This document shows positions 1-9,370 of a DNA stretch of 34,122 nt, piece after piece; within the stretch, counting starts at the first letter, position 1, and every line of letters begins with the position of its first letter. The stretch is from the NCBI GenBank assembly GCA_021804785.1, contig JAJZGY010000024.1, positions 1-34,122 of the forward strand, given 5' to 3'. The position numbers and the translations under genes were made by a program. Origin of the DNA: Pseudomonadota bacterium (GTDB lineage: Bacteria > Pseudomonadota > Alphaproteobacteria > Micropepsales > Micropepsaceae). The notes under the pieces are model-generated. The model was not told the origin of the DNA, did not search any database, and was given only the letters and a program-made list of their open reading frames with translations.

Positions 1-1114
1 ACCGACGCAGTTCGGCCGCCACCCGACGGGCCAGATTGCGATCTGGGGTCACAAGAGCAGAAGTGGTGTTGTTTTCTTGGAGGCTTTGGCGCAAGGCCAG
101 GGCAATGACGAGTGCTTCTTCTGCCGGATTGGCGGCCTCGATGAGCGTGAGGCCCTCGAGCCCTGGCAAGAGGGGTTCGATACCGGCCTGGGTGAGCCTT
201 TGCCAGGCATCGGTGGCGGGGGCTGGCAGCAGGGCCTGGCGGATCAGAAGCCGGCGTGCTGAGCCTGGTTCGGGCTCCTCCCAGGCCTGTACCTCGGCAC
301 GAGGGGTTTCGAGCGCTCCCAGAAGCTGTTTCAGACCAAATTGGGGATGGCCCTCTTGCAGGCTGCTCCAGCTCTCCTCGTCCAGATCCAGATCGAGGTC
401 TGGGAGAATTACTGCTCCATGGGGCAACGCGGCGATGGCAGAGAGCAGGCGCGCCGTCGCAGGAATACTGCCCGTGGAACCCGCGGCGATAACTGGACCT
501 GGGCCGCGCCGTGGAAGGCTGCGGCTGAGCATGGCTAGCGCAAGATTACGTCGTGCGGCTGGATCCAGCGTTCCTTCCGCCGCAAGGACTGGTGGCCATG
601 CTTCGCGCAGCAACAGCAGAAAGTCGCGCACATCAGCCCAGTGCGCGGCGAGTGAGCCATCGATGAGTGTATCAAGGCGGTCAAGGCTTGCATTGGCAGT
701 TTGAATTTCGAACAAGAAGCTGGCAAGGCTGTTGGCTAGTGCGGCCGCTTGGGCGAAACTTGGCCTGTCACCACGGCGCAAGGACCAGCGCTGGACCAGC
801 TGAGCTAACAGCAAACGCTGGCGCAGGGGCGAGATGACTGGAGGCAGAGCAAGTTCATCGCTTCCAGGATCCAGAGTGATTTCGTCTTCGTCCACATCGC
901 CAAGCGCTCGAATGTCCGGCAGTAGCGCTGCTCCGTCGAGCTGCCGTGCGAATTCATCACTGAGCGCTCGTACCGCACGGCGTGTGGGAAGAAAAATGAC
1001 AGCTCTAGCCAGGGCAAGTGGATCTTGCTGCGGACGAAGCCGACGGATGAGGCCGTGTACAAGGGTCTTTGCAAAGCCCTGGCCTGCGTCAATGGTAAAG
1101 AGGTTCCTGGCCAT
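1..1114 (-). CDS. addB: AddB, double-strand break repair protein (5' part, runs off the window)
   Basis: AddB is one subunit of the AddAB helicase-nuclease, which processes double-strand breaks for RecA-dependent recombination in the cytoplasm. The reverse strand stays open from an ATG at 1114 to the left edge, giving about 371 N-terminal residues. The translation begins MARNLFTIDAGQGFAKTLV and contains VIFLPTRRAVRAL, GSTGSIPATARLL, ILPDLDLDLDEESW and HPQFGLKQLL, which I recognise as the N-terminal inactive-helicase half of alphaproteobacterial AddB. The C-terminal nuclease domain and its Fe-S cysteines are outside the window. The start is supported by a GAGGG ribosome site in the 6-base gap after murU, so it is probably co-transcribed with murU, amgK and tsaE; addA would be expected next, beyond the edge. 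Plus-strand open frames across this stretch are shadows. Confidence 0.9.
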   Translation of the reverse strand, partial: MARNLFTIDAGQGFAKTLVHGLIRRLRPQQDPLALARAVIFLPTRRAVRALSDEFARQLDGAALLPDIRALGDVDEDEITLDPGSDELALPPVISPLRQRLLLAQLVQRWSLRRGDRPSFAQAAALANSLASFLFEIQTANASLDRLDTLIDGSLAAHWADVRDFLLLLREAWPPVLAAEGTLDPAARRNLALAMLSRSLPRRGPGPVIAAGSTGSIPATARLLSAIAALPHGAVILPDLDLDLDEESWSSLQEGHPQFGLKQLLGALETPRAEVQAWEEPEPGSARRLLIRQALLPAPATDAWQRLTQAGIEPLLPGLEGLTLIEAANPAEEALVIALALRQSLQENNTTSALVTPDRNLARRVAAELRR

Positions 1115-1120
1115 CTGCCC

Positions 1121-1846
1121 TCATACAGGCGCCAGATCGGCCAGGCAGGCCTCTGCCGGCGCTATCGCCTCGGGTCGGTCGATGTGCATCCAGATGCCAT
1201 CGAGTCTCATGCCGTACAGTCTGCCTCGCGCTATGGCCCTGTCCCACAGGGGGTTTATGGAAAAACGACCACCGGGGGCGGCATCGAACAGCCGCGGATG
1301 CACGATTTCCACGCTGGTCCACACGAACGGACTCACATGATGCTCCGGTACCCGCGCCAGGCGGCCTTGCGCGTCCATGACAAAGTCTCCCTTGCCCTCA
1401 TAGCAGACCGAATTGACCGTCGCTGCCAGAAGCATCAGGGCGTCCATGACAGAGGGCTGCCACTGCTGTTTAAGGCGCTCGAGGGCGTGGCTCGTGCCTT
1501 CGATCCAGACGGTGTCGGCGTTGACATGGAAAAACGGCTCACCCTCGAAATGGGAAAGGGCCTTAAAAATGCCCCCCCCGGAATCAAGCAACTCGCCGCG
1601 TTCGTTGGAGATCCGGATTTCTAGGTCACGCCGCTTGGCCAGATGAGCTTCGATCTGATCCGCAAGGTAGTGGACATTGACGACTGCAACTTCCACCCCG
1701 GCAGCGACGAGACGATCAAGAACGTGGTCGATAAGCGCTTTGCCCGCCACCATGACCAGGGGTTTGGGCATGGCGTGGGTCAGTGGACGCATGCGCGTGC
1801 CAAGTCCGGCGGCCATGACCATTGCGCGCTTTGGGCCAGTCTTCAC
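1121..1846 (-). CDS. murU: MurU-type N-acetylmuramate-1-phosphate uridylyltransferase
   Basis: This 241-residue sugar-nucleotide transferase has the nucleotide-binding signature GLGTRMRPLT-x4-PKPLV near residues 14-31. The fold continues with an NVHYLADQI segment and the HVNADTVW metal-site segment. In Pseudomonas and Caulobacter MurU makes UDP-MurNAc from MurNAc-1-phosphate, letting recycled cell-wall sugar bypass de novo synthesis and fosfomycin. The assignment rests mainly on context: its ATG overlaps the amgK stop by four bases (ATGA), and AmgK is the kinase that supplies MurU's substrate. From sequence alone it could be another small nucleotidyltransferase such as a mannose-1-phosphate guanylyltransferase-like enzyme, and it is often annotated so. 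It is cytoplasmic and most likely translationally coupled to amgK. Confidence 0.85.
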   Translation of the reverse strand: MKTGPKRAMVMAAGLGTRMRPLTHAMPKPLVMVAGKALIDHVLDRLVAAGVEVAVVNVHYLADQIEAHLAKRRDLEIRISNERGELLDSGGGIFKALSHFEGEPFFHVNADTVWIEGTSHALERLKQQWQPSVMDALMLLAATVNSVCYEGKGDFVMDAQGRLARVPEHHVSPFVWTSVEIVHPRLFDAAPGGRFSINPLWDRAIARGRLYGMRLDGIWMHIDRPEAIAPAEACLADLAPV

Positions 1847-2955
1847 GTTCGGGCTCCTGTCTGCGGGGCTGCATGGCGCAGCTCGGCGGGAATATGGTTA
1901 TCATACCAGAACTTCAGATGGGCGAGCACGGGGTGACATAGATCTTGTTCGAGGTATCGCCACACGCGCGGAATCATCGCCAGGTAGCGCGGCTTGTTGT
2001 CGCGTAGATAGAGGCGAGAGAAAATTCCAATGATCTTAGCGTTACGCTGCCCAGCCATGATGGGCATTTCCGAACCAAAAGAATGTGCGTCAAATCCGCT
2101 GTGACCACGTCTCAGTTCCAGATAGTATTTGCGCATGGCCGCGGCCAGCTCTGCAGGCACGTCCCGCCGGGCATCTTCGAGCAGCGATACGAGATCATAG
2201 GCTGCGGATCCAGCAACCGCATCCTGAAAGTCGATCACTCCGGTGCGGGCAAAGCCCTTCCGCCGCGCAAGCCACATCAGGTTTTGCGCATGATAGTCGC
2301 GATGTACGAAGACTGGGCTGTTACCTCTCAATGGAGTGAGCACGTTAGCCCAAAGGCCACGATGTTCAGCGATTTCCTGCTCACTGGCCTTGCGTCCCAG
2401 AACTACAGGCAGGTACCACTCTGCGAACAGATCGATTTCCGCTAACATCGCAAGCTCATCGTAACGAAACAGTACAATGTCACCAGATAGAACGGTGGGG
2501 GCCGGCTCTTCATGCAGACGGGCCAGGACGTCCACGGCCGTCTGATAGAGTTCCATTGGATCATGACCGGTCGCGATCATGTCGGCGTAAAGCGTGTTTC
2601 CGAAATCTTCGCTGAGAACAAAGCCGTCCAGTGCGTCGTATGCGTAAATCTCTGGTGTGCTGACCCCAACGCGTCTGAGGTGTTCGGCTACAGCAACAAA
2701 ACGGCTGCAATCTGCTCCGGCAAGACGAGCAACGGCGTTATAGCCAAGCTGCAGGCGTTGCACCGGATCGGCGTCTGCGGGTGCCGCGGGAGATTCAGCT
2801 GCCTGTGGTTGGTCCATCACCATTGCCGTGGTGCCATTGCGCTCGGCGCGAAGATAGCGTCGTGTAGAGGCATCGCCGGCCAGTGCCGTCAAACTGGCGT
2901 CGCCCCAGCCAGCGCGGACGAGAAAATCGCGTAGGCGCTCAGCGCGGTCAGACAT
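1843..2955 (-). CDS. amgK: AmgK-type N-acetylmuramate/N-acetylglucosamine anomeric kinase
   Basis: This 370-residue aminoglycoside phosphotransferase-fold kinase has the catalytic loop HRDYHAQNL (around residue 218) and the metal-binding IDFQDA motif about 20 residues later. AmgK phosphorylates the anomeric hydroxyl of MurNAc and GlcNAc released during peptidoglycan recycling; the product feeds MurU, whose gene starts inside this stop codon. The ATG at 2955 is preferred over the in-frame TTG one codon upstream; a CGGAG ribosome site lies about 12 bases ahead. It follows tsaE by about a dozen bases, an arrangement common in Proteobacteria. It is often annotated only as a phosphotransferase; the pairing with murU makes the AmgK role more likely than antibiotic resistance. 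No degenerated residues were seen. Confidence 0.87.
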   Translation of the reverse strand: MSDRAERLRDFLVRAGWGDASLTALAGDASTRRYLRAERNGTTAMVMDQPQAAESPAAPADADPVQRLQLGYNAVARLAGADCSRFVAVAEHLRRVGVSTPEIYAYDALDGFVLSEDFGNTLYADMIATGHDPMELYQTAVDVLARLHEEPAPTVLSGDIVLFRYDELAMLAEIDLFAEWYLPVVLGRKASEQEIAEHRGLWANVLTPLRGNSPVFVHRDYHAQNLMWLARRKGFARTGVIDFQDAVAGSAAYDLVSLLEDARRDVPAELAAAMRKYYLELRRGHSGFDAHSFGSEMPIMAGQRNAKIIGIFSRLYLRDNKPRYLAMIPRVWRYLEQDLCHPVLAHLKFWYDNHIPAELRHAAPQTGART

Positions 2956-2970
2956 CAAAACAGCTCCGGT

Positions 2971-3432
2971 TCAGAAATAGTTTGCCCAGCGTTGTGGTCC
3001 ACGCAGCTCAACGTGTCGCTTGCCCTGCGTACCGCTGACAATGTGAACGAACAGGGTGTCATCTGGCAGCTGGCCAGACGCCCTCTGCGGCCACTCCATT
3101 AGTATCGCGCCTTGGTCGAGCGCGTCCTCAATGCCAAGTTCGAGCAATTCTGCATCGTGTTCGATGCGATAAAGGTCAAAATGCGAGATCGTAAGCCCTG
3201 GCAGGTCATAGGATTGCACCAAGCTAAAGCTTGGGCTCGGAGCCTCGGTCTTCAGTCCTCGCGCGCGGAGCACGGCGCGGGCGAGCGCGGTCTTGCCGGC
3301 GCCGAGTTCTCCGGCCAGCGCGACCGCCGTTCCCCTGTGAAGGCCAGCGGCAATCTGCGCGCCAAGTGCGCCGGTCGCGGCCAGATCATTCAAAACGAGG
3401 CTACGATGAAATTCTGGAGGCGTATGGCTCAT
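2971..3432 (-). CDS. tsaE: TsaE, tRNA t6A biosynthesis ATPase
   Basis: TsaE is the small ATPase of the TsaB-TsaD-TsaE complex, which makes N6-threonylcarbamoyladenosine at position 37 of ANN-decoding tRNAs. The 153-residue product has the Walker A motif GELGAGKT at residues 41-48, the family segment PSFSLVQSY shortly after, and HFDLYRIEH plus the LMEWPQRA Walker B-like segment, all typical of the family in order and length. It begins with ATG at 3432 and leads the operon tsaE-amgK-murU-addB. Upstream, about 120 bases separate it from a divergent ferredoxin reductase gene, so its promoter must lie in that gap. In related genomes, as I recall, the PAS sensor kinase gene is directly upstream; here two redox genes intervene. 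Confidence 0.93.
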   Translation of the reverse strand: MSHTPPEFHRSLVLNDLAATGALGAQIAAGLHRGTAVALAGELGAGKTALARAVLRARGLKTEAPSPSFSLVQSYDLPGLTISHFDLYRIEHDAELLELGIEDALDQGAILMEWPQRASGQLPDDTLFVHIVSGTQGKRHVELRGPQRWANYF

Positions 3433-3552
3433 GGTGCCTGTTTATCCTGTTGAGGCCGAGCTCTCAACGCGTCGTTAAGTGGAGTTTGCGGGGCCCTATG
3501 GACATGCTAGGGGAAGTGGCAGTTTAGGTACCAACCGGCAAGCGGACCTGGG

Positions 3553-4764
3553 ATGACGGACAAGATTGTAATAGTGGGCGCCGGGCAGGCAGCCGCCCAG
3601 GCCATAGCCAGCCTCCGGGGTGAGGGCTATTCCGGCGCCATTACCCTTGTGGGTGACGAACCCTTCCTCCCCTACCAGCGCCCGCCATTGTCCAAAGCCT
3701 ATTTGCTCGGCAAGCTCGAACGCGACCGGCTGTTCCTAAAACCTGACCAGTTTTATACGGATGCGGGAATTGACCTGCGCCTCGGCGTGCAGGCGACAGC
3801 CATCGACCGTTCCGCGCGCCGGCTACAGCTCTCGGACAACAGCGCGCTCGCCTACGATAAGCTTTTGCTCGCCACGGGCACCCGCGTTAGGCGGATAAAG
3901 GTGCCCGGAGCCGAACTGGCCGGGGTTCATTATCTGCGCAGCATTGCCGACGTCGACCTGCTGCGACCGGCGCTGGTTCCTGGCAAAACGCTGGCAGTGA
4001 TCGGTGGCGGGTATATCGGGCTTGAAGTTGCCGCAGTGGCGATCAAGCTTGGCCTTGAGGTCACGGTGTTTGAGGCTTTGGACCGTCTCATGGCGCGGGC
4101 CGTATCGCCGGTGCTGTCGGAGTTCTACCTGGCCGAGCACAGGAATGCCGGGGTCAAATTTCAACTGAAGACTGGCGTAGAGGGGTTTGTCGGCGGGGGC
4201 CGCCTTAGCGCCGTGCGGGCAGGGGGAGCCGAACATGCGGCTGACTTGGCTCTCGTCGGAATCGGGGTCCTGCCCAATACCGAGATTGCCGCAGCGGCAG
4301 GTCTTTCCTGTGATGACGGTATTATGGTGGACCCGTACTGCACCAGCATTGATGACCCAGCGATCTTCGCAGCCGGGGACTGCACCCGCCATCATGGCCG
4401 CGATGGCGCGGTGCTGCGCCTGGAATGCGTGCAGAACGCGATCGACCAGGCCAAGCATGCGGCGCTGGCCATGCTCGGCCGCCCTACTCCTTACGCTGAA
4501 GTGCCGTGGTTCTGGTCAGACCAGTACGACCTCAAGATGCAGATTGCCGGGTTGTCCCGCCCAGGGGACGATCTAGTATTGCGTGGGGACCCGACGGGAC
4601 GAAAATTTGCAGTCTTCCACCTGCGGAAGGGACGGGTCGCGGCCGTCGAAGCTGTCAACGCGGCCTCTGAATACATTGTCGGCCGCAAATTGATCACTGA
4701 CGCCACGCCGGTGTCCGCGGAACGTCTTGCGGACACCGGCATCTCTATGAAACAGATTGTCTGA
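3553..4764 (+). CDS. NAD(P)H-dependent ferredoxin reductase, putidaredoxin-reductase type
   Basis: This 403-residue flavoprotein belongs to the pyridine nucleotide-disulfide oxidoreductase superfamily without redox cysteines. It has an FAD-binding VGAGQAAAQA motif at residues 8-17, the YQRPPLSK segment typical of the putidaredoxin/terpredoxin reductase group, a second dinucleotide motif IGGGYIGLEVA near residue 150 for NAD(P)H, and the closing FAD motif IFAAGDCTR near residue 275. The C-terminal third is the reductase dimerisation-type domain. It should move electrons from NAD(P)H to the [2Fe-2S] ferredoxin encoded 28 bases downstream. The final acceptor is unknown: no cytochrome P450 or oxygenase is in the window. 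The ATG at 3553 has only a weak GG-rich ribosome site. The gene is transcribed away from tsaE and towards the sensor kinase. Confidence 0.88.
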   Translation: MTDKIVIVGAGQAAAQAIASLRGEGYSGAITLVGDEPFLPYQRPPLSKAYLLGKLERDRLFLKPDQFYTDAGIDLRLGVQATAIDRSARRLQLSDNSALAYDKLLLATGTRVRRIKVPGAELAGVHYLRSIADVDLLRPALVPGKTLAVIGGGYIGLEVAAVAIKLGLEVTVFEALDRLMARAVSPVLSEFYLAEHRNAGVKFQLKTGVEGFVGGGRLSAVRAGGAEHAADLALVGIGVLPNTEIAAAAGLSCDDGIMVDPYCTSIDDPAIFAAGDCTRHHGRDGAVLRLECVQNAIDQAKHAALAMLGRPTPYAEVPWFWSDQYDLKMQIAGLSRPGDDLVLRGDPTGRKFAVFHLRKGRVAAVEAVNAASEYIVGRKLITDATPVSAERLADTGISMKQIV

Positions 4765-4768
4765 ATAG

Positions 4769-5113
<345 letters not shown>

Positions 5114-5134
5114 GCTCCTTGAGCCGAGCAGTCT

Positions 5135-5151
5135 GGTCAGGCGACCTGACC
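5135..5151. terminator. Hairpin between convergent ferredoxin and sensor kinase genes
   Basis: A perfect 7-base inverted repeat, GGTCAGG-CGA-CCTGACC, spans the stop codon of the sensor kinase and lies about 20 bases past the ferredoxin stop. Its position between converging genes suits a bidirectional terminator. There is no run of T on either strand, so intrinsic termination is uncertain. Confidence 0.4.
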
Positions 5152-7533
5152 TACATCCTGAACGCGCCGGGGCAGGTGACAGCGTACGGTCGTACCGCGA
5201 TTGGCGGCACTGTCGATTTCGACCCAGCCATTGTGCAGCTCGACGAAGCGGTTGACCAGGGCCAGGCCGAGCCCTGCGCCGGCGCGCTGGCCGGCATGGC
5301 CTTTGGCTGAAAAATGCTCAAAGACATTCGCCTTGACCTCAGGAGCGATGCCGGGACCGGTATCCGACACGTAAATCTGGACGTCACCGTCCTCACTTGC
5401 AGCTCCAAGGACGATGCGCCCCCCGCGTGGCGTAAACTTGAACGCATTTGACAGCAGATTGAAGACCACCTGCCTTATGCGTTTCTGGTCAAGTTTAACA
5501 GCTCCGATGTCATGCCGACAATCCAGAACAAATTCGATATCAAGTGCTTCGGCATGCCGGCGCAAGGGCTCGCCTACCCGCGACAGAAGTTCGTAAAGAT
5601 TGACTCGGGACAGCTCCAGTCGCATTGCTCCTGAATCGATCATCGCCAAGTCGAGGATGTCGCTTGTGACTTCTGCGAGTTTGGCAGAAGCCGAGAGTAT
5701 ATCTTCCACGTATTCGCGCTGCTTCGTTGTTAGTGGACCGGCTACACCGGAGGAAAGCAGATCTGCAAAGCCATGCACGGCGTTAAGGGGATCGCGGAAC
5801 AGAAAAGAGGCATGGTGAATGAAGTCAGATTTGAGCTGATCCGCGGCGACGAGTGCTTCATTGCGTTCCCGCAGGGCATTTTCCATGCGAAAACGATCGG
5901 TAATGTCAGCGAATGACACGAGAGTGCCACCGTCCGGAAGTGGTGCCAGTGAAACCGAGAGCACGATCTTGTCGTTGCGCTCCATCTGGCCCCAATCATG
6001 CTGGCGGTCGGCGTTCGAGGCGATACTGGAGACCAGCCTCTTCCACATAGCGTCATTTCCGAACCGGTGCGAGCACGTCTCAGCCACACGCCGAATGTGT
6101 GGCTCACCCTCAAGCTCAGCCGGCTCCAGTTCCCAAAGCTGGGCGAAGGCTGCATTGCGCAGTTTGAGTCGGCCGTCGGTGCCAAATACGGCAACCGCCT
6201 CCCGCAAGGTGTCGAGAGTGGCACTCTGAGCCTTGATCAGCGTGTTATAGTTCGTCTCAAGGGCGAAGCGTTCACTCATATCCTCATAAAGGAAAATCAG
6301 CCCACCGAAGGGGTGTGGCTGGGCAATAACGCGCAAGGTCCGTCCGCCAGGAAGGTGCCATTGCTCCTCAGGGAGAAATTCCGTTCCATGGCCATAAAGG
6401 GAAAGCCGCGATCTCTTCCAGCTTTGGTAATCACGCTGCTCGGGAAGTTTACGCACTTCGCGCAACTGATCGAGGATCTCCCCGTCTGAGGGCCGGCGAT
6501 CGAGGAACTGTTCGCTCAATTCCCAAAGTCGGGCAAATGCCTGATTGTAGAAGGTCAGCTTCTGCTCTGCATCGAAAATTGCGACTGCGGTGGTTAGCCG
6601 GTCGAGGGTTTCTGCGTGGGCATCGATATGCTGCTGCAGCCGCGCCTCAGCAGCGGACAATTCGGTGACGTCGATAGCACTGCCCACAATCTGTCCGGTT
6701 GAAAGCGGAGTATGGGTGAAGGTCAGGGCTCTTCGCTGACCGGCGATAACCGCGAAGCGTTTGGACTCCATGACCTGATTTTCGGCACGGGCTGCGCTGG
6801 CTAAGTCACGTTCGGACTTATCGAGAGAGGATTGCTGAGCGAGTGCTTCGCTATCGTCCTCGAGCCCTAGCGCTTGCAGAAATGCCTGGTTGCCCCACAC
6901 CACACTCAAAGTTTTGTCCCGCAGCCATACGGGTATGGGCAAGGCATCAAGGATGGCACGGAAATTAAATGGTTGTGCCAGCGCGGCTCCGACTGGTTCG
7001 AGCCACACGCCCACTGCGGCACCCACAGCTCTGCCGCGCACCGAAATCGCGCGCCCGTCCGGCTCGTGGGCGATCAGCGAGAAACTCCGGCCCTGGTCAC
7101 TTAGCCCATCCAGCGCGGCGGATAGCTCCGTCGCCTCTTGGCCATGTAGACACGCATCCAGGAGAACTTCGCCGCCGCCGTAGGAGCGCGGTGCCAATCC
7201 GTCCCGGCCCCAAACCACCAGCGCCTCGCGGCCCGCGGTGATCAAAGCGTCTCGGCTGTGAACCATGGCCCGCTGGCGGGCTGCTAAGAGCTTGAGGTTT
7301 CGCTGGAGGCGGTGGGTCTGGTGCTGTTCCCACAGTGCCCAGATACCCGCGGCTACAGCCAATGCTGCGGCGCCGAGGGCGATGGCTGAGCTCACCGCCA
7401 CCGCGCTGTGACTGGCGGCAAGTGCCGGTGATGGGACAAGTAGCGCGGGGACCAGAAGCAGGACTACTGCCGCGCGCCGTCCTGCGCCACCTTGGCCGTC
7501 ACCCATACGCTTGCCTGCTTCGTTCCCGGCCAC
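5137..7533 (-). CDS. Membrane PAS-domain sensor histidine kinase with altered H-box
   Basis: The 798-residue product has an N-terminal membrane segment (about residues 20-40) and a second at about 45-66, then several PAS-type sensor domains (at least three between residues about 185 and 550). A dimerisation helix follows at 565-630, and a HATPase domain has the N-box (FNLLSNAFKF), G1 (DTGPGIAP) and G2 (GAGLGLAL) motifs intact. In the dimerisation helix the usual S-H-E-L-R-T-P-L reads S-F-L-F-R-D-P-L at residues 576-583, so the phosphoacceptor position is Phe577. Two histidines, 573 and 574, lie one helical turn upstream. It starts with GTG at 7533 after a GAGGGGGAAGG site; ATG at 7506 is an alternative. 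The linked genes ahcY and tsaE suggest a conserved position. Its partner regulator is not in the window. Confidence 0.88.
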   Translation of the reverse strand: MAGNEAGKRMGDGQGGAGRRAAVVLLLVPALLVPSPALAASHSAVAVSSAIALGAAALAVAAGIWALWEQHQTHRLQRNLKLLAARQRAMVHSRDALITAGREALVVWGRDGLAPRSYGGGEVLLDACLHGQEATELSAALDGLSDQGRSFSLIAHEPDGRAISVRGRAVGAAVGVWLEPVGAALAQPFNFRAILDALPIPVWLRDKTLSVVWGNQAFLQALGLEDDSEALAQQSSLDKSERDLASAARAENQVMESKRFAVIAGQRRALTFTHTPLSTGQIVGSAIDVTELSAAEARLQQHIDAHAETLDRLTTAVAIFDAEQKLTFYNQAFARLWELSEQFLDRRPSDGEILDQLREVRKLPEQRDYQSWKRSRLSLYGHGTEFLPEEQWHLPGGRTLRVIAQPHPFGGLIFLYEDMSERFALETNYNTLIKAQSATLDTLREAVAVFGTDGRLKLRNAAFAQLWELEPAELEGEPHIRRVAETCSHRFGNDAMWKRLVSSIASNADRQHDWGQMERNDKIVLSVSLAPLPDGGTLVSFADITDRFRMENALRERNEALVAADQLKSDFIHHASFLFRDPLNAVHGFADLLSSGVAGPLTTKQREYVEDILSASAKLAEVTSDILDLAMIDSGAMRLELSRVNLYELLSRVGEPLRRHAEALDIEFVLDCRHDIGAVKLDQKRIRQVVFNLLSNAFKFTPRGGRIVLGAASEDGDVQIYVSDTGPGIAPEVKANVFEHFSAKGHAGQRAGAGLGLALVNRFVELHNGWVEIDSAANRGTTVRCHLPRRVQDVGQVA

Positions 7534-7753
7534 GGGGACGCCTTCCCCCTCGCCAATTTCGGCGAATCAATTGTAAATCAATATGATAGGCGCGCTCGGG
7601 AGAGATCGCTAGGCAAGGTAGTTAATAAAGTGTAAAGCCCGGAATGTTGTAGGTACCTCCTAAATATTGCCAGGCCCTGCTTCGGGGGTACGAAGGTGCA
7701 TGAGCAGATGATCCGCATCTTGCGCTGGTGGAGAAATCGATTTTTACGCAGCA

Positions 7754-7786
7754 GGCCACGGCCGCCAACTCGCGGCGGCCGTGGCC
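7754..7786 (-). terminator. 13-bp perfect stem downstream of ahcY
   Basis: GGCCACGGCCGCC and GGCGGCCGTGGCC form a perfect 13-base stem with a 7-base loop, starting 10 bases past the ahcY stop. Its strength and place argue for transcript termination or 3' end protection. No T run follows on the minus strand, so it is not a textbook intrinsic terminator. The rest of the 262-base gap to the kinase start holds no gene. Confidence 0.6.
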
Positions 7787-7795
7787 GACTGGTGT

Positions 7796-9193
7796 TCAAT
7801 AGCGATAGTGATCCGGCTTGAATGGGCCGCTGGTGCCCACGCCGATATACGTCGCCTGCTTATCACTCAGTTTGGACAGCTTGACGCCGATCTTTTCGAG
7901 ATGAAGCATCGCGACCTTTTCGTCCAAGGATTTGGGCAAGGTGTAGACGCCCACGGGATATTGTTCGGTTTTGGTGAAAAGTTCTATCTGTGCCAGCGTT
8001 TGGTTGGTGAACGATGCGCTCATCACAAAGCTGGGATGGCCGGTCGCGCAGCCCAGATTAACGAGCCGTCCTTGGGCCAGGAGAATGATGCGTTTGCCGT
8101 CTGGAAACTCGATTTCATCGACCTGGGGCTTGACGTTGTGCCATTTGAAATTCTTGAGCTGGCCAACTTGGATCTCGCTGTCAAAGTGACCGATGTTGCA
8201 CACGATAGCCCGGTGCTTCATTGCCCGCATATGTTCTACGGTGATGACGTCAATATTGCCGGTCGTTGTTACGAAAATGTCGCCACGCGGTGCGGCATCT
8301 TCCATGGTCGTTACTTCATAACCTTCCATGGCGGCTTGTAGGGCGCAGATGGGATCAATTTCCGTGACGATGACGCGGCATCCAGCCTGCCGCAGCGATG
8401 CCGCCGAACCTTTTCCAACGTCGCCAAAGCCGGCCACGACCCCAATTTTCCCTGCCATCATGACGTCAGTCGCGCGGCGGATGCCATCAACAAGCGATTC
8501 GCGGCAGCCATAGAGATTGTCGAACTTGGACTTAGTGACGCTGTCGTTGACGTTGATCGCCGGCCATAACAGGCTGCCCTTTTTGTGCATTTCGTAGAGG
8601 CGGTGAACACCTGTGGTGGTTTCCTCGGTGACGCCTTTGATTGCCGCCGCACAGCGTGTGTAGAATCCCGGCCTGTCTTTCAGCCGACGTTTGATGGCTG
8701 CGAAGAGTACCTGCTCCTCTTCATTTCCGTAGCTGTCCAGGAAGGAGGTATCACCATCTTCAGCCCGTTTGCCCAGATGGATCAGAAGGGTGGCATCGCC
8801 ACCGTCATCGAGGATCATGTTAGGGGTGCCGCCGTCAGCCCATTCAAAAATACGGTGGGTGTATTCCCAGTACTCCTCTAGAGTTTCTCCCTTTTTGGCA
8901 AACACGGGAGTGCCGCTGGCTGCGATGGCGGCGGCGGCATGATCCTGGGTGGAAAAGATGTTGCAGGATGCCCAACGAACATCGGCGCCCAGATGCTTTA
9001 GGGTTTCTATCAGGACCGCGGTCTGGATTGTCATATGCAGGCTCCCGGCGATACGGGCACCTTTAAGGGGCAGTTTGGGACCGAATTCTTTGCGCGTCGC
9101 CATCAGGCCGGGCATTTCGGTTTCGGCCAGGTCAATTTCCTTGCGTCCCCAGTCAGCAAGCTTGATATCGGCGATGACATAGTCGGTGCTCAT
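7796..9193 (-). CDS. ahcY: S-adenosylhomocysteine hydrolase (adenosylhomocysteinase)
   Basis: AhcY reversibly splits S-adenosylhomocysteine into adenosine and homocysteine, clearing the inhibitor made by every SAM-dependent methyltransferase. The 465-residue product has the canonical N-terminus ([17 protein letters not shown]), the substrate-domain segment [13 protein letters not shown], the NAD-binding motif [10 protein letters not shown], and the invariant C-terminal KPDHYRY. The length is normal for the proteobacterial form with its insertion. The open frame extends 31 codons further upstream, but the ATG at 9193 is chosen because family homology begins there and an AGAGGAT ribosome site precedes it. 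An AT-rich inverted repeat lies about 65 bases upstream. A strong stem follows the stop codon. Confidence 0.97.
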   Translation of the reverse strand: MSTDYVIADIKLADWGRKEIDLAETEMPGLMATRKEFGPKLPLKGARIAGSLHMTIQTAVLIETLKHLGADVRWASCNIFSTQDHAAAAIAASGTPVFAKKGETLEEYWEYTHRIFEWADGGTPNMILDDGGDATLLIHLGKRAEDGDTSFLDSYGNEEEQVLFAAIKRRLKDRPGFYTRCAAAIKGVTEETTTGVHRLYEMHKKGSLLWPAINVNDSVTKSKFDNLYGCRESLVDGIRRATDVMMAGKIGVVAGFGDVGKGSAASLRQAGCRVIVTEIDPICALQAAMEGYEVTTMEDAAPRGDIFVTTTGNIDVITVEHMRAMKHRAIVCNIGHFDSEIQVGQLKNFKWHNVKPQVDEIEFPDGKRIILLAQGRLVNLGCATGHPSFVMSASFTNQTLAQIELFTKTEQYPVGVYTLPKSLDEKVAMLHLEKIGVKLSKLSDKQATYIGVGTSGPFKPDHYRY

Positions 9194-9258
9194 GAAGCGA
9201 TCCTCTAGATTGACGGCGGCGGGGGTATAGCAGGGAGGGTCAAAAGTCACAAGAAGAT

Positions 9259-9282
9259 ATAAAGAAATCTGCATATCTTTAT
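9259..9282. promoter_or_regulatory. AT-rich inverted repeat between ahcY and queC
   Basis: Half-sites ATAAAGA (9259-9265) and TCTTTAT (9276-9282) are exact reverse complements around a 10-base centre, in an otherwise GC-rich stretch. This resembles the ATAAAGA/TCTTTAT dyads that I recall from ArsR-type regulators of methionine and SAH genes in alphaproteobacteria. Binding is an inference. Confidence 0.4.
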
Positions 9283-9370
9283 GCATTTAGGATAGAATGG
9301 CTCAAAAACCCGGTTTCCATAAAAGAATGATCCGCCGGGTCAGCGTGATATGCGCAAGGAGGCAAGATCT

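Noticed and set aside
36-1624. Several plus-strand open frames at the left edge
   Set aside because: They are antisense shadows of addB and murU, have serine/arginine-rich low-complexity translations, and lack ribosome sites or recognisable domains.
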